Source: Zygosaccharomyces rouxii (lineage: Eukaryota; Ascomycota; Saccharomycetes; Saccharomycetales; Saccharomycetaceae). From it: 64,000 nt of DNA. Shown one piece after another: positions 9,601-18,360 of the stretch. The first letter of the stretch is position 1. Every line of letters begins with the position of its first letter. The notes beneath the pieces were generated by a model that did no database searches, was not told where the DNA came from, and saw nothing but the letters and a program-made list of their open reading frames with translations. The translations under genes were made by a program, and so were the position numbers. Location: contig NC_012993.1 of assembly GCF_000026365.1 (NCBI RefSeq), positions 992,001-1,056,000 on the forward strand, given 5' to 3'.

Positions 9601-11157
9601 GGTGAAGGCTTAAATGTTGAACAGAGAAAGAGACTTACAATCGGTGTTGAACTGGTCGCTAAACCCAAATTATTGGTATTTTTAGATGAACCCACATCAG
9701 GTTTGGATTCCCAGACGGCTTGGTCGATCTGTCAGTTGATGAAAAAATTGTCTAACCATGGTCAGGCTATTTTGTGTACCATTCATCAACCTTCTGCCAT
9801 GTTAATGCAAGAGTTTGATAGGTTGTTATTTCTACAGAAAGGTGGTAAAACAGTGTACTTTGGTGAACTTGGTGAAGGCTGTAAAGTTATGATCGATTAT
9901 TTTGAACGTAATGGAGCAAATCCTTGTCCACCCGATGCAAACCCTGCTGAATGGATGCTTGAAGTTGTTGGTGCTGCACCAGGTAGTCATGCTAATCGCG
10001 ATTACCATGAAGCTTGGAAGAACTCTGAAGAGTATAAGGTTGTCCATCAGGAATTAGATCGTTTGGAAAATGAATTGCAGGGAATTGATGATGGTGACGA
10101 TGCTGAAAAGCATAAATCTTTTGCTACTGATATTTTCACACAGATTCGGTTGGTGAGTTTTCGTCTGGCACAACAATATTGGAGAAGTCCCGAATACATA
10201 TGGCCTAAATTTATTGTTACAATTGTGTGCCAACTCTTTGTCGGGTTCACTTTTTTCAAAGCTGATAAAACCATGCAAGGTTTACAAAACCAGATGTTGG
10301 CGGTATTTATGTTCACCGTCGTTTACAACGTCCTTCTTGAGCAGTACTTGCCTAATTACGTGCAACAAAGAAATCTTTACGAAGCAAGGGAAAGACCATC
10401 AAGGACTTTTTCATGGTTTGCCTTTATTGTGTCTCAAATTATAGTTGAACTTCCCTGGAATTTCATTGCGGGCACCGTTGCATTTTTCTGTTATTACTAC
10501 CCCATTGGATTTTACCGTAATGCATCCGAGTCTCATCAATTGCATGAAAGGGGCGCTCTATTTTGGTTATGGTCGACCGCGTACTACGTCTGGATTGGAT
10601 CTACGGGTATTTTAGCCAATTCATTCATTGAATATGATGTCACTGCTGCTAATTTGGCAACTTTGTGCTATACTCTAGCTCTATCTTTCTGTGGTGTGAT
10701 GACTCAACCAAACCAAATGCCACGTTTCTGGATTTTCATGTACAGAGTTTCCCCGTTGACGTATTTCATTGATGCCACTCTGGCTATTGGTGTTGCTAAT
10801 GTTAACGTGGAGTGCGCAGACTACGAATATGTCAGGTTCAGCCCACCTCAAAATAAAACCTGTGGTCAATACATGCAGAAATATATCAAATCCGCTGGTA
10901 CTGGTTACCTAGCCGATCCAAGTGCTACCGATGAATGCAAATTCTGTTTAATATCCAAAACTAATGACTATTTACGAAGCGTGAGTTCTACCTATCACCA
11001 CAGATGGAGAAATTATGGTATCTTCATCTGTTACATTGTTTTTGACTATGCCGGTGCAGTGTTCCTGTACTGGTTGGCAAGGGTACCGAAGAATTCATGG
11101 ATCAATCGTGTTCGCGATAGATTAATCAAGCTTACTTCTAGAAAAGCCAAGGACTAA
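6646..11157 (+). CDS. PDR5: Pdr5-type multidrug ABC transporter, copy 2
   Basis: Intact 1503-residue PDR exporter with the same NBD-TMD-NBD-TMD order as its neighbours. NBD1 Walker A GRPGSGCTT is at about 169-177, and NBD2 Walker A GSSGAGKTT at about 884. Both the degenerate (NBD1 Walker A, NBD2 signature) and the canonical half-sites are kept, so it should be as active as Pdr5. The length matches S. cerevisiae Pdr5 (about 1511). The C-terminus carries a longer basic tail than copies 1 and 3. It shares a 138-bp exactly identical block with copy 1 (7464-7601 against 2438-2575) and other blocks with copies 1 and 3. It has its own PDREs and TATA box, so it is probably transcribed independently. 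Substrate differences between copies cannot be read from sequence. Confidence 0.95.
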   Translation: MDKGKEISGSNDYEVSSPDEPYEGLDETAAQSIKELAHSLLEESRESTHAVKEGINPVFMDESGENYNPQLDPASDKFSSTEWIKNISDIVHSDPDFYKPYTIGCSWRNLSAIGASVDVAYQTTVDNLPWKFLSWVYRSLAPTKASNSFQILKPMDGIVKPSELLVVLGRPGSGCTTLLKSISSNTHGFKITEDSTISYSGLSPKDINKHFRGEVVYNPEADIHLPHLTVYETLVTVARLKTAQNRIRGVDRESWARHITEVAMATYGLSHTRNTKVGGDLVRGVSGGERKRVSIAEVTICGSKFQCWDNATRGLDAATALEFIKALRAQAQIVQSAACVAIYQCSQDAYDLFDKVCVLYSGYQIFFGSTGEAKHYFEKMGYRCPSRQTTADFLTSITSPAERIVNDEYIEKGIHVPQTPEEMSDYWRNSPEYQKLVKEADESIKQDHIAAISSIREAHRARQSKKARSAEPYTVSYLMQVKYLMIRNMWRIKNSYSITAFQIFGNSVMALLLGSMFYKVMKHPTTDTFYYRGAAMFFAILFNAFSSLLEIFSLYEARPITEKHRTYSLYRPSADAFASVLSEIPSKILTAIFFNLAFYFLVDFRRNAGRFFFYFLINIIATFTMSHLFRCVGSLTNTLTEAMVPASILLLGMAMYTGFAIPETKMLGWSKWIWYINPLSYLFEALMTNEFHDRKFACSTFIPHGGDYDNVTGKQHICGVVGAIPGETFVLGDNFLKKSYNYDIKHKWRAFGVGMAYVIFFFFVYLFLCEVNQGAKQNGEILVFPQPVVRKMRKQKKISARNYDSNDPEKAIGANANDLTDATLIKDSSDSMDEGQEQTGLTKSEAIFHWRNLCYDVQIKSETRRILNNVDGWVKPGTLTALMGSSGAGKTTLLDCLAERVTMGVITGDIFVNGKLRDESFPRSIGYCQQQDLHLKTATVRESLLFSAMLRQPKSVPASEKRKYVEEVIKILEMEPYADAIVGVAGEGLNVEQRKRLTIGVELVAKPKLLVFLDEPTSGLDSQTAWSICQLMKKLSNHGQAILCTIHQPSAMLMQEFDRLLFLQKGGKTVYFGELGEGCKVMIDYFERNGANPCPPDANPAEWMLEVVGAAPGSHANRDYHEAWKNSEEYKVVHQELDRLENELQGIDDGDDAEKHKSFATDIFTQIRLVSFRLAQQYWRSPEYIWPKFIVTIVCQLFVGFTFFKADKTMQGLQNQMLAVFMFTVVYNVLLEQYLPNYVQQRNLYEARERPSRTFSWFAFIVSQIIVELPWNFIAGTVAFFCYYYPIGFYRNASESHQLHERGALFWLWSTAYYVWIGSTGILANSFIEYDVTAANLATLCYTLALSFCGVMTQPNQMPRFWIFMYRVSPLTYFIDATLAIGVANVNVECADYEYVRFSPPQNKTCGQYMQKYIKSAGTGYLADPSATDECKFCLISKTNDYLRSVSSTYHHRWRNYGIFICYIVFDYAGAVFLYWLARVPKNSWINRVRDRLIKLTSRKAKD

Positions 11158-11238
11158 TTTGCATTCTTCGTTAGTATCTAGAACTAGTGGAGGACCGGTC
11201 TCAAATCTCTACTATCTTTCCATTTTTCACATTCGAAC

Positions 11239-11246
11239 TCCGCGGA
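11239..11246. promoter_or_regulatory. PDRE (palindromic TCCGCGGA)
   Basis: Exact palindromic PDRE about 400 bp upstream of PDR copy 3. It is the only exact octamer I find in this promoter, against two for copy 2 and three for copy 1. Confidence 0.72.
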
Positions 11247-11489
11247 GACGGAAATATATACTTTCACTGATTCCCCTTCGTCATTTCTCTTTGACAAGGC
11301 TTTTAAAATTCCGTGTTATATCTTGTTATGATTGTTAGTTATTTATGCCAAGTAATTAATTACCTTTAACTTAGGTCTTTATCTTTATTATTATTATTTT
11401 TATTACCGCCGCTCGCCGGAGCGGAAAATGGATATAAGAACAGCGAAAAGGCGAAAACTGAGGTATACAGTACATTCTGTGGGGAGAAG

Positions 11490-11498
11490 TATATAAAG
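11490..11498 (+). promoter_or_regulatory. TATA box of PDR copy 3
   Basis: TATATAAAG about 150 bp upstream of the copy 3 start codon. Confidence 0.6.
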
Positions 11499-11646
11499 GG
11501 CAAGGACCTCAAAGGAAAGAAAGACTTATACAGCCAAGAGAACGCTATTCTCTGTAAAAATAATACTACCGGCAAGATTGATTGCATAAATAAGCGGAAG
11601 GAGGGGTGCATTTGAGGAGTGCATTTTTTAACTGGTAATTGAGGCG

Positions 11647-14600
11647 ATGGCAGAAGGTTCTCCATCCGATAGTTTCGTAACCGCCGATGGCCAAATGGCC
11701 TATGGAGGCTTCGATGAGGTTACCAAGAATAATGTGAGGAATGCTGTTGAGAGTTTTGTTAAAAGTAATTTAGATAGGTCCGATCTGATGAAATTGGATA
11801 GTTCACAAGAAGTTGCTGGTATTAATCCAATTGGATTGAAAGAAGGTGATCCTGATTACGACACAAGACTAGATCCAAATTCCGACAGCTTTTCTAGCAA
11901 GGAATGGATTAAAAACCTGGCAAAGATAAAGGAGGTTGATCCTGATTATTTCAAACCACATAAACTTGGATGTTGTTGGAAGAATTTGTCGGTTGTTGGT
12001 GATTCCTCAGATATTTCTTATCAATCAACGTTTGGGAATGTGCCTTGTAAAATTATCGGTTGGGTTTCTAGATATGTGAGACCTTCGAGAAAATCTCACA
12101 AGTTTCAAATTTTAAAATCAATGGACGGTATTGTTAATCCTGGTGAATTGTTAGTTGTATTGGGTAGACCTGGTTCGGGGTGTACAACTTTGCTTAAATC
12201 CGTTTCGTCTAATGCACACGGAGTTCATGTTAGTGAAGATTCAACTATATCTTATAACGGTATTGCACCGAGTGAGATAAAGAAACATTTTCGCGGTGAA
12301 GTGGTTTATAATGCAGAAACGGATATACACATTCCTAATATTTCTGTTTATCAAACCCTGCTTACAGTTGCGAGGTTAAAGACCCCACAGAATAGAATTA
12401 AAGGTGTGGATAGAGAATCATGGGCTAATCACATTGCTGAGGTTGCCATGGCGATGTATGGATTATCCCATACTAGAGATACTAAAGTAGGGAATGAAGT
12501 CGTGAGAGGTGTTTCAGGAGGTGAGAGGAAGCGTGTTTCTATTGCAGAAGTTACCATCTGCGGATCTAAGTTCCAATGTTGGGACAATGCCACAAGAGGT
12601 TTGGATTCTGCTACTGCATTAGAATTTGTCAAGGCACTTCGAGCACAGGCAGATATTGAGAATAGTGCGGCATGCGTTGCCATTTACCAATGTTCTAAGG
12701 ATGCATATGATTTGTTCGATAAAGTATGCGTTATGCATGGTGGGTACCAAATTTATTTCGGTGCCGCCAAAGATGCAAAACGTTACTTCGAAAAAATGGG
12801 ATATTATTGTCCCAGTAGACAAACCACTCCTGACTTTTTAACATCAATTACAAGCTGTGCGGAAAGAATTGTTAATAAAGAATTTATTGAAAGAGATGTA
12901 TTTGTTCCTCAAACGGCTGAAGAAATGTCAGATTATTGGCGTAGTTCTCAAGAGTTTAAAGAGTTACAACAAGTTATTAATCAACAGTTAGATCAAAATC
13001 GTGAAGAAAGTTTGAATCTTTTAAGGAATTCTCATAAAGCGGCACAATCTAGAAGGGTGAGGACTTCTTCACCTTATACTGTGAATTATTACATGCAAAT
13101 CAAATACATGATGATTAGAAATGTTTGGAGAATCTTCAACAGTCCTGGTGTTACTTTGGTTAGATTCTTTGGTAACATTGTTATGGCATTAGTTATTGGA
13201 TCGATGTTTTACAAAGTTGAAAAACATACTACTACTGAAACATTTTATTACCGTGGTGCAGCTATGTTTTATTCCATCTTAATCAATGGATTCTCATCAT
13301 TAATTGAAATTTTTGCACTTTTCGAAGCTAGACCAATTACTGAGAAACATAAGAGGTATTCTTTATATCGCCCAAGTGCCGATGCCTTCGCATCTTTTCT
13401 GGCTGACGTTCCAGCTAAAGTTGTGTCCAGTGTATGCTTTAGTGTCATATTCTATTTTCTGGTGCATTTTAGACGTGATCCTGGGAGATTTTTCTTTTAC
13501 TTATTGATTAACATCGTTGTCTCATTTGTCATGTCTCATTTATTCAGATGTGTTGGTTCATTATCTAAAACTATAGTAGGTGCTATGGTACCAGCGTCTA
13601 TGCTTCTATTATGCGTGGCGCTCTATACTGGGTTTTCTATCCCGAAAAGAAGTATGCATGGTTGGTCCAAATGGATTTGGTACATTGATCCCTTATCATA
13701 CTTGTTTGAAGCTTTAATGACAAATGAATTCCATGGTCGAAAATTCCCATGTGCGTCCTACATTCCGAATGGACCTCAATATCAAAACAATACTGGAGAT
13801 CAAAGAGTTTGTTCAGTGGTAGGATCCGTTCCGGGTCAAAACTATGTTCTTGGTGATAATTACATTAAGCTAAGTTATGAATACGAAATCAAGCACAAAT
13901 GGCGTGGATTTGGAGTTGGTATGGCATATGTGGTTTTTTTCTTCTTTCTTTACTTGCTCATTTGTGAATACAATGAAGCCGCTAAACAGAAAGGTGATTT
14001 ATTAGTTTTTCCTCAAAGTGTGGTTCGAAAGATGCATAAAAGAAATGCATTGAAGCAACAGACCTTTGATTCTGAAGATATTGAAAAAAATTCTGCTCTC
14101 TCTGCAAATGATGCTACAAACAAGACTTTAATTACAGATTCTTCTGAAGATTCTCCAGATGAGCAAATAAAAGCAATTTCACTTCGTCAATCTGATTCTG
14201 TGGTTCATTGGAGAGATTTATGTTATGAAGTTCGTATTAAAAGGGAAAGTAAAAGGATTTTAAACAATATAGACGGTTGGGTTAAACCTGGAACATTAAC
14301 CGCCCTCATGGGCGCTTCAGGTGCAGGTAAAACAACTTTGTTGGATTGTCTTGCAGAAAGAGTTACTACGGGTGTTATTACTGGTGGTATATTCGTTGAT
14401 GGTAAATTACGTGATGAATCTTTCCCCAGATCTATTGGTTATTGTCAGCAACAGGATTTGCATCTAAAGACGGCTACCGTTAGAGAGTCTTTACTGTTTT
14501 CAGCTATGTTACGCCAACCTAAGAGTGTTCCTGCTTCTGAAAAGAGAAAGTATGTGGAGGAAGTCATTAACGTTCTTGAAATGGAACCCTATGCAGATGC

Positions 14601-16143
14601 CATTGTTGGTGTAGCTGGTGAGGGTTTAAATGTTGAGCAGAGAAAAAGGTTGACCATAGGTGTAGAATTGGTAGCAAAACCCAAACTATTGATTTTTCTA
14701 GATGAGCCGACTTCTGGTTTAGATTCTCAAACGGCATGGTCCATCTGTCAACTAATAAGAAAATTAGCAAATCGTGGGCAGGCTATCCTGTGTACAATTC
14801 ACCAGCCTTCTGCCGTTTTGATACAAGAATTTGACCGGTTGTTATTCTTGCAAAAAGGTGGTGAAACTGTCTATTTTGGTGAGTTGGGTGATGAATGTAA
14901 TATCATGGTAGATTATTTCGAGCGCAATGGAGCTCATAAATGTCCACCAAATGCAAATCCGGCAGAATGGATGCTTGAGGTTGTTGGTGCTGCGCCTGGT
15001 AGCCATGCAAATAGAAACTATCATGAAGTTTGGAAAACTTCAAAAGAATATCAGGAGGTTCAGTGTGAACTTGATCGTTTGGAAAGGGAACTTAAGGGTC
15101 ATAATGGTGATGAGGACAATGGAGAAAGGCATAAATCTTATGCAACGGATATTTTCAGCCAAATTGTAATAGTATCGCATCGTTTTTTCCAACAATATTG
15201 GAGATCTCCACAGTATCTATATCCTAAGCTGTTTTTAACCGCCTTCAATGAGATGTTCATTGGCTTCACTTTTTTCAAAGAAAAGAAATCATTACAAGGT
15301 ATACAAAATCAAATGTTGTCCACCTTTGTTTTTTGTGTGGTTTTCAATGCCCTTTTACAACAGTTTTTACCTGTCTATGTGGAGCAGAGAAATTTGTATG
15401 AAGCTAGAGAACGTCCCTCACGCACATTTTCATGGTTTGCTTTCATTGTTTCACAAATAATCGTAGAGGTTCCCTGGAATATCTTAGCTGGTACGATAGG
15501 ATTTTTTGTTTATTATTACCCTGTAGGATTTTATCAGAACGCCTCTGAAGCTCACCAGCTACATGAAAGGGGTGCACTTTACTGGTTATTCTGTACTGCT
15601 TTCTTTGTATGGGTTGGTTCCATGGGTATACTGGCCAATTCCTTTGTGGAGTATGCAGCTGAAGCCGCCAATTTAGCGCTGCTGTGCTTTGCATTCTCAT
15701 TGGCCTTCAACGGTGTTTTAGCGCCTCCAGATAAAATACCCCGTTTTTGGATTTTCATGCACAGAGTTTCTCCACTAACCTATTATATTGACTCTGCGTT
15801 ATCAGTTGGTATGGCCAATGTTGATGTGAAATGTTCAGATTACGAATATGTCAAGTTTAGCCCTTCGGCAAATCAGACTTGTGGTCAGTACATGGACCCC
15901 TATATTAAGTCTATTGGTACTGGTTATTTAGCAAATCCAAATGCTACTGATCAATGTCGTTTTTGCCCCATCTCGAAAACGAATGATTTTTTGAAAACTA
16001 GAGGCTCGTATTATTCACATAGGTGGAGGAATTATGGTATATTCATATGTTTCATTGCATTTAATTATGTCGCTGCCATTTTCTTTTACTGGTTAGCAAG
16101 AGTACCTAAAGGCAATAGAGTTTCTAAGAAGAGTAAGGGCTAA
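11647..16143 (+). CDS. PDR5: Pdr5-type multidrug ABC transporter, copy 3
   Basis: Intact 1498-residue PDR exporter. NBD1 Walker A GRPGSGCTT is at about 173-181, NBD2 Walker A GASGAGKTT at about 889, and signature, Walker B and H-loop motifs are as in the other copies. Its N-terminal half and first membrane domain are clearly the most diverged of the three. Parts of NBD2 are nearly identical at DNA level to copy 1 (14495-14588) and copy 2 (around 14270-14380), a sign of local gene conversion. It ends 86 bp before the convergent ISN1 gene. In S. cerevisiae SLP1 lies between PDR5 and ISN1; no SLP1-like sequence is seen here. A specialised substrate range for this copy is possible but only inferred. 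Confidence 0.95.
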   Translation: MAEGSPSDSFVTADGQMAYGGFDEVTKNNVRNAVESFVKSNLDRSDLMKLDSSQEVAGINPIGLKEGDPDYDTRLDPNSDSFSSKEWIKNLAKIKEVDPDYFKPHKLGCCWKNLSVVGDSSDISYQSTFGNVPCKIIGWVSRYVRPSRKSHKFQILKSMDGIVNPGELLVVLGRPGSGCTTLLKSVSSNAHGVHVSEDSTISYNGIAPSEIKKHFRGEVVYNAETDIHIPNISVYQTLLTVARLKTPQNRIKGVDRESWANHIAEVAMAMYGLSHTRDTKVGNEVVRGVSGGERKRVSIAEVTICGSKFQCWDNATRGLDSATALEFVKALRAQADIENSAACVAIYQCSKDAYDLFDKVCVMHGGYQIYFGAAKDAKRYFEKMGYYCPSRQTTPDFLTSITSCAERIVNKEFIERDVFVPQTAEEMSDYWRSSQEFKELQQVINQQLDQNREESLNLLRNSHKAAQSRRVRTSSPYTVNYYMQIKYMMIRNVWRIFNSPGVTLVRFFGNIVMALVIGSMFYKVEKHTTTETFYYRGAAMFYSILINGFSSLIEIFALFEARPITEKHKRYSLYRPSADAFASFLADVPAKVVSSVCFSVIFYFLVHFRRDPGRFFFYLLINIVVSFVMSHLFRCVGSLSKTIVGAMVPASMLLLCVALYTGFSIPKRSMHGWSKWIWYIDPLSYLFEALMTNEFHGRKFPCASYIPNGPQYQNNTGDQRVCSVVGSVPGQNYVLGDNYIKLSYEYEIKHKWRGFGVGMAYVVFFFFLYLLICEYNEAAKQKGDLLVFPQSVVRKMHKRNALKQQTFDSEDIEKNSALSANDATNKTLITDSSEDSPDEQIKAISLRQSDSVVHWRDLCYEVRIKRESKRILNNIDGWVKPGTLTALMGASGAGKTTLLDCLAERVTTGVITGGIFVDGKLRDESFPRSIGYCQQQDLHLKTATVRESLLFSAMLRQPKSVPASEKRKYVEEVINVLEMEPYADAIVGVAGEGLNVEQRKRLTIGVELVAKPKLLIFLDEPTSGLDSQTAWSICQLIRKLANRGQAILCTIHQPSAVLIQEFDRLLFLQKGGETVYFGELGDECNIMVDYFERNGAHKCPPNANPAEWMLEVVGAAPGSHANRNYHEVWKTSKEYQEVQCELDRLERELKGHNGDEDNGERHKSYATDIFSQIVIVSHRFFQQYWRSPQYLYPKLFLTAFNEMFIGFTFFKEKKSLQGIQNQMLSTFVFCVVFNALLQQFLPVYVEQRNLYEARERPSRTFSWFAFIVSQIIVEVPWNILAGTIGFFVYYYPVGFYQNASEAHQLHERGALYWLFCTAFFVWVGSMGILANSFVEYAAEAANLALLCFAFSLAFNGVLAPPDKIPRFWIFMHRVSPLTYYIDSALSVGMANVDVKCSDYEYVKFSPSANQTCGQYMDPYIKSIGTGYLANPNATDQCRFCPISKTNDFLKTRGSYYSHRWRNYGIFICFIAFNYVAAIFFYWLARVPKGNRVSKKSKG

Positions 16144-16229
16144 GTCCTTTACCACTTTGTATAATATAATTGTAATAATTATTAATTTTGCTACGAAATA
16201 ATGTTTCTTTACGGTTTTGGGTGCTTTAC

Positions 16230-17561
16230 CTAATCATCGAGAAGCTTATGTAAGTTTTGGACAGTCTCTGCAGGCGAGGCAATCCACAAAGTGCAGCCAG
16301 CTAAACGAGCTTTAAAATCATTAGCAGATCCGACAGGTGCAAATTGATCACCTACATGTAAAGTTTCACTGGCTTTAATTGGATGAACAGGGTCGTAGAA
16401 ATTTTGAAGAACGCGAAGGCCCAAATCCTTACCGCCGATGTCGCACCAAACGTCGCTACCACCATCAAAGCAGCTAAATTGGATACTTCTTGCTGGTAGG
16501 AAAGTCTCTAGTGAGGACTGCAGCGTCAAAACGATTTCTTCTAGTTGTTCCCTTTGTAATTTCACTTGTACTTGCCTTTGAGTAACCGGATCAAATTTCT
16601 CACCAGGAACAATACCAACAGCCCTCTTCTTACGAATTATGGGGGCTTCTGAAGGTAATTTCAATCTTTGTTTCAAAGTGTGAAGTATCTTTTCAGCAAA
16701 GTCTAAAGTTTGTTCCATGTATTTATCCTCCCAAGATTTCATGTGGGTTAACAACCATTCATCTTGAGGGACAGCTCTAAACCCAAAGTTATCAGCGCTA
16801 AGTTCATGGTATTGGAACAAATAGTTAGATTCACCTCCCATGACAGTCAAGTGGCTCTTCTGGGCTGGTGTTAAAGAAATGGAATCATGTACTGCAGTGA
16901 TTAAACCTTCTAATCTACTTTCGTACTTGTGAGCTTCATCATAACCAGCTGCAGTGACGATCCCAACATAAATGTCACGTTCCAATAACTTGAGCAGATA
17001 GGGAATCACTGGATTTGTATAATTTAATGAACCTCCATCTTCATAAAGCGTAACATCACCATCAAAAGTCACCATTCTTAACAAATTACGGCCATGCTTG
17101 CGTTTTTGATCCTTGTAATAAAATACCTGAGCAGTATTCATAATTCTTCTCACATCGTTAAAACTGGGAGCAACCATCCTACGATCAGATATGGCACCGT
17201 ATGTATCCTCCCATAGGAACGCCTTTTCTAAAGGAAGCTCTGTAAAGAAATTCCCAATGGTAGGAACCAATTTGTTCAGCCTTGACTTTCCCAAGAGTTC
17301 GTAGTCCAAGTCACTAGCGCCATTTTGGTCCAATTCTTTACTTTTAGCGTCAAACTCGATCTTATTAGAAATTAGACCTTCGATATCCTTAAAGATTTGA
17401 GCGTATTGAGATCTAACTCGTTGTGAAGTGGTCAAATCATCTAACTCATGAGAAACAGCATGTAAGACAAATGGTGCAGCTAATAGGCCCTTAATCCAAT
17501 CGACAAATCCATCTTTGCGGTGACTCTTGAGGTGGTATTCTACTCTATAACGGGAAGACAT
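16230..17561 (-). CDS. ISN1: IMP-specific 5'-nucleotidase
   Basis: Isn1 hydrolyses inosine monophosphate to inosine and phosphate, linking purine nucleotide pools to salvage. The 443-residue product matches the usual length (about 450 in S. cerevisiae). The N-terminal start (MSSRYRVEYHL) is typical. A HAD-type nucleophile motif, TFDGDVTLYEDGG with Asp167 and Asp169, marks the catalytic core. A later GGSDVWCDIGGK...LHVGDQF region supplies the other HAD motifs, with Asp residues for Mg binding. It converges on PDR copy 3, as the S. cerevisiae locus order PDR5-(SLP1)-ISN1 predicts. Confidence 0.95.
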   Translation of the reverse strand: MSSRYRVEYHLKSHRKDGFVDWIKGLLAAPFVLHAVSHELDDLTTSQRVRSQYAQIFKDIEGLISNKIEFDAKSKELDQNGASDLDYELLGKSRLNKLVPTIGNFFTELPLEKAFLWEDTYGAISDRRMVAPSFNDVRRIMNTAQVFYYKDQKRKHGRNLLRMVTFDGDVTLYEDGGSLNYTNPVIPYLLKLLERDIYVGIVTAAGYDEAHKYESRLEGLITAVHDSISLTPAQKSHLTVMGGESNYLFQYHELSADNFGFRAVPQDEWLLTHMKSWEDKYMEQTLDFAEKILHTLKQRLKLPSEAPIIRKKRAVGIVPGEKFDPVTQRQVQVKLQREQLEEIVLTLQSSLETFLPARSIQFSCFDGGSDVWCDIGGKDLGLRVLQNFYDPVHPIKASETLHVGDQFAPVGSANDFKARLAGCTLWIASPAETVQNLHKLLDD

Positions 17562-18360
17562 TTAGGTTTCAAATAATCTCGATAGACTCAGGATATTTTA
17601 GGGGATGGAATCCAACGATGAATTTCAAAGTAACGGATACTTTTTGTTCAGTCTAAGGAAGGTAACAAGGCTTTAATGTTTAAGACACACTGTTTCTAAT
17701 GATTCCAGATTTGAAATACAGTCACGTGGGAAGTGTGTCAGGTGGGAAGAGTGAGTATGTATTGGTATCTGCTTAAGGCTAGTTCTTATTGTTTATCGTG
17801 CAATTTGGATATTCAACTTGTTCCCTATAGCTTTGGCAGTGTTGGGTGTATTAAAGCGAGTTGAACCATAAACTTGGAGCCAACATGTCTCATCTTGCCC
17901 AATTTATTCTCGACCCACTTCCTTTGGATATCAATGAGCCTCTTGACGACAGTGTAGTCCGAAAATTGCGCTCTTTCTGTGTGTTAATTCAAATCGTTAA
18001 GACTACTATTGGCCCCCCATAGGAGTGTCTCGCAGCGTCTGCCTATCCGGAAGATTTGGATCAAAACTCACTCGTGAGTTCCTAGATTTAGCAAGAGTAG
18101 TACTGTGAATTCAGGAAATGATAATTCCCAAATAACATGAAGAAATCCATCAATTTACGCTTTTAATATTGTGCATGAACGTAAATCACTTGTAAAACTC
18201 CGAAACCTTCTGTAAATCATCGCGCGGCTGATCATCGCGCGGATGTTTCCATGCATTTTTGGGATTCTAGAAATAGGTTGACACATATAAGTGACGTTTC
18301 GCAGAAAGGTGAGTGTTTCTTAATCGAAATTATCGATTGAAAGGTTATAGATTTAGATAA
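17562..18360. other. ISN1-PNS1 divergent intergenic region
   Basis: About 800 bp. No established gene. It contains a coding-looking short frame at 17885-18022 (45 codons; see findings) and a perfect 12-bp direct repeat (18216-18227 and 18231-18242) with a CGCGCGG core close to PNS1. Confidence 0.6.
18216..18242. repeat. Direct repeat ATCATCGCGCGG x2 in PNS1 promoter
   Basis: Two perfect 12-bp copies separated by 3 bp, about 120-145 bp upstream of the PNS1 start. The CGCGCGG core resembles the CGCG-type sites of Rsc3/Rsc30, which shape nucleosome-free promoters in S. cerevisiae. That role is inferred. Confidence 0.5.

Larger units (their letters stand above)
11158..11646. other. Intergenic region between PDR copies 2 and 3
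   Basis: About 490 bp with no gene. It holds a single PDRE (11239-11246) and a TATA element (11490-11498). A 99-codon minus-strand open frame (11366-11665) runs over the TATA box and the copy 3 start and is treated as chance. Confidence 0.65.
1707..16143 (+). repeat. Tandem triplication of PDR5/PDR15-type gene
   Basis: Three full-length paralogues in direct orientation, each about 4.4-4.5 kb, separated by about 490-550 bp. Spacers are not similar to one another beyond the PDREs, while coding parts share blocks of exact identity, such as 2438-2575 with 7464-7601 (138 bp) and 4453-4546 with 14495-14588 (94 bp). Confidence 0.93.
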
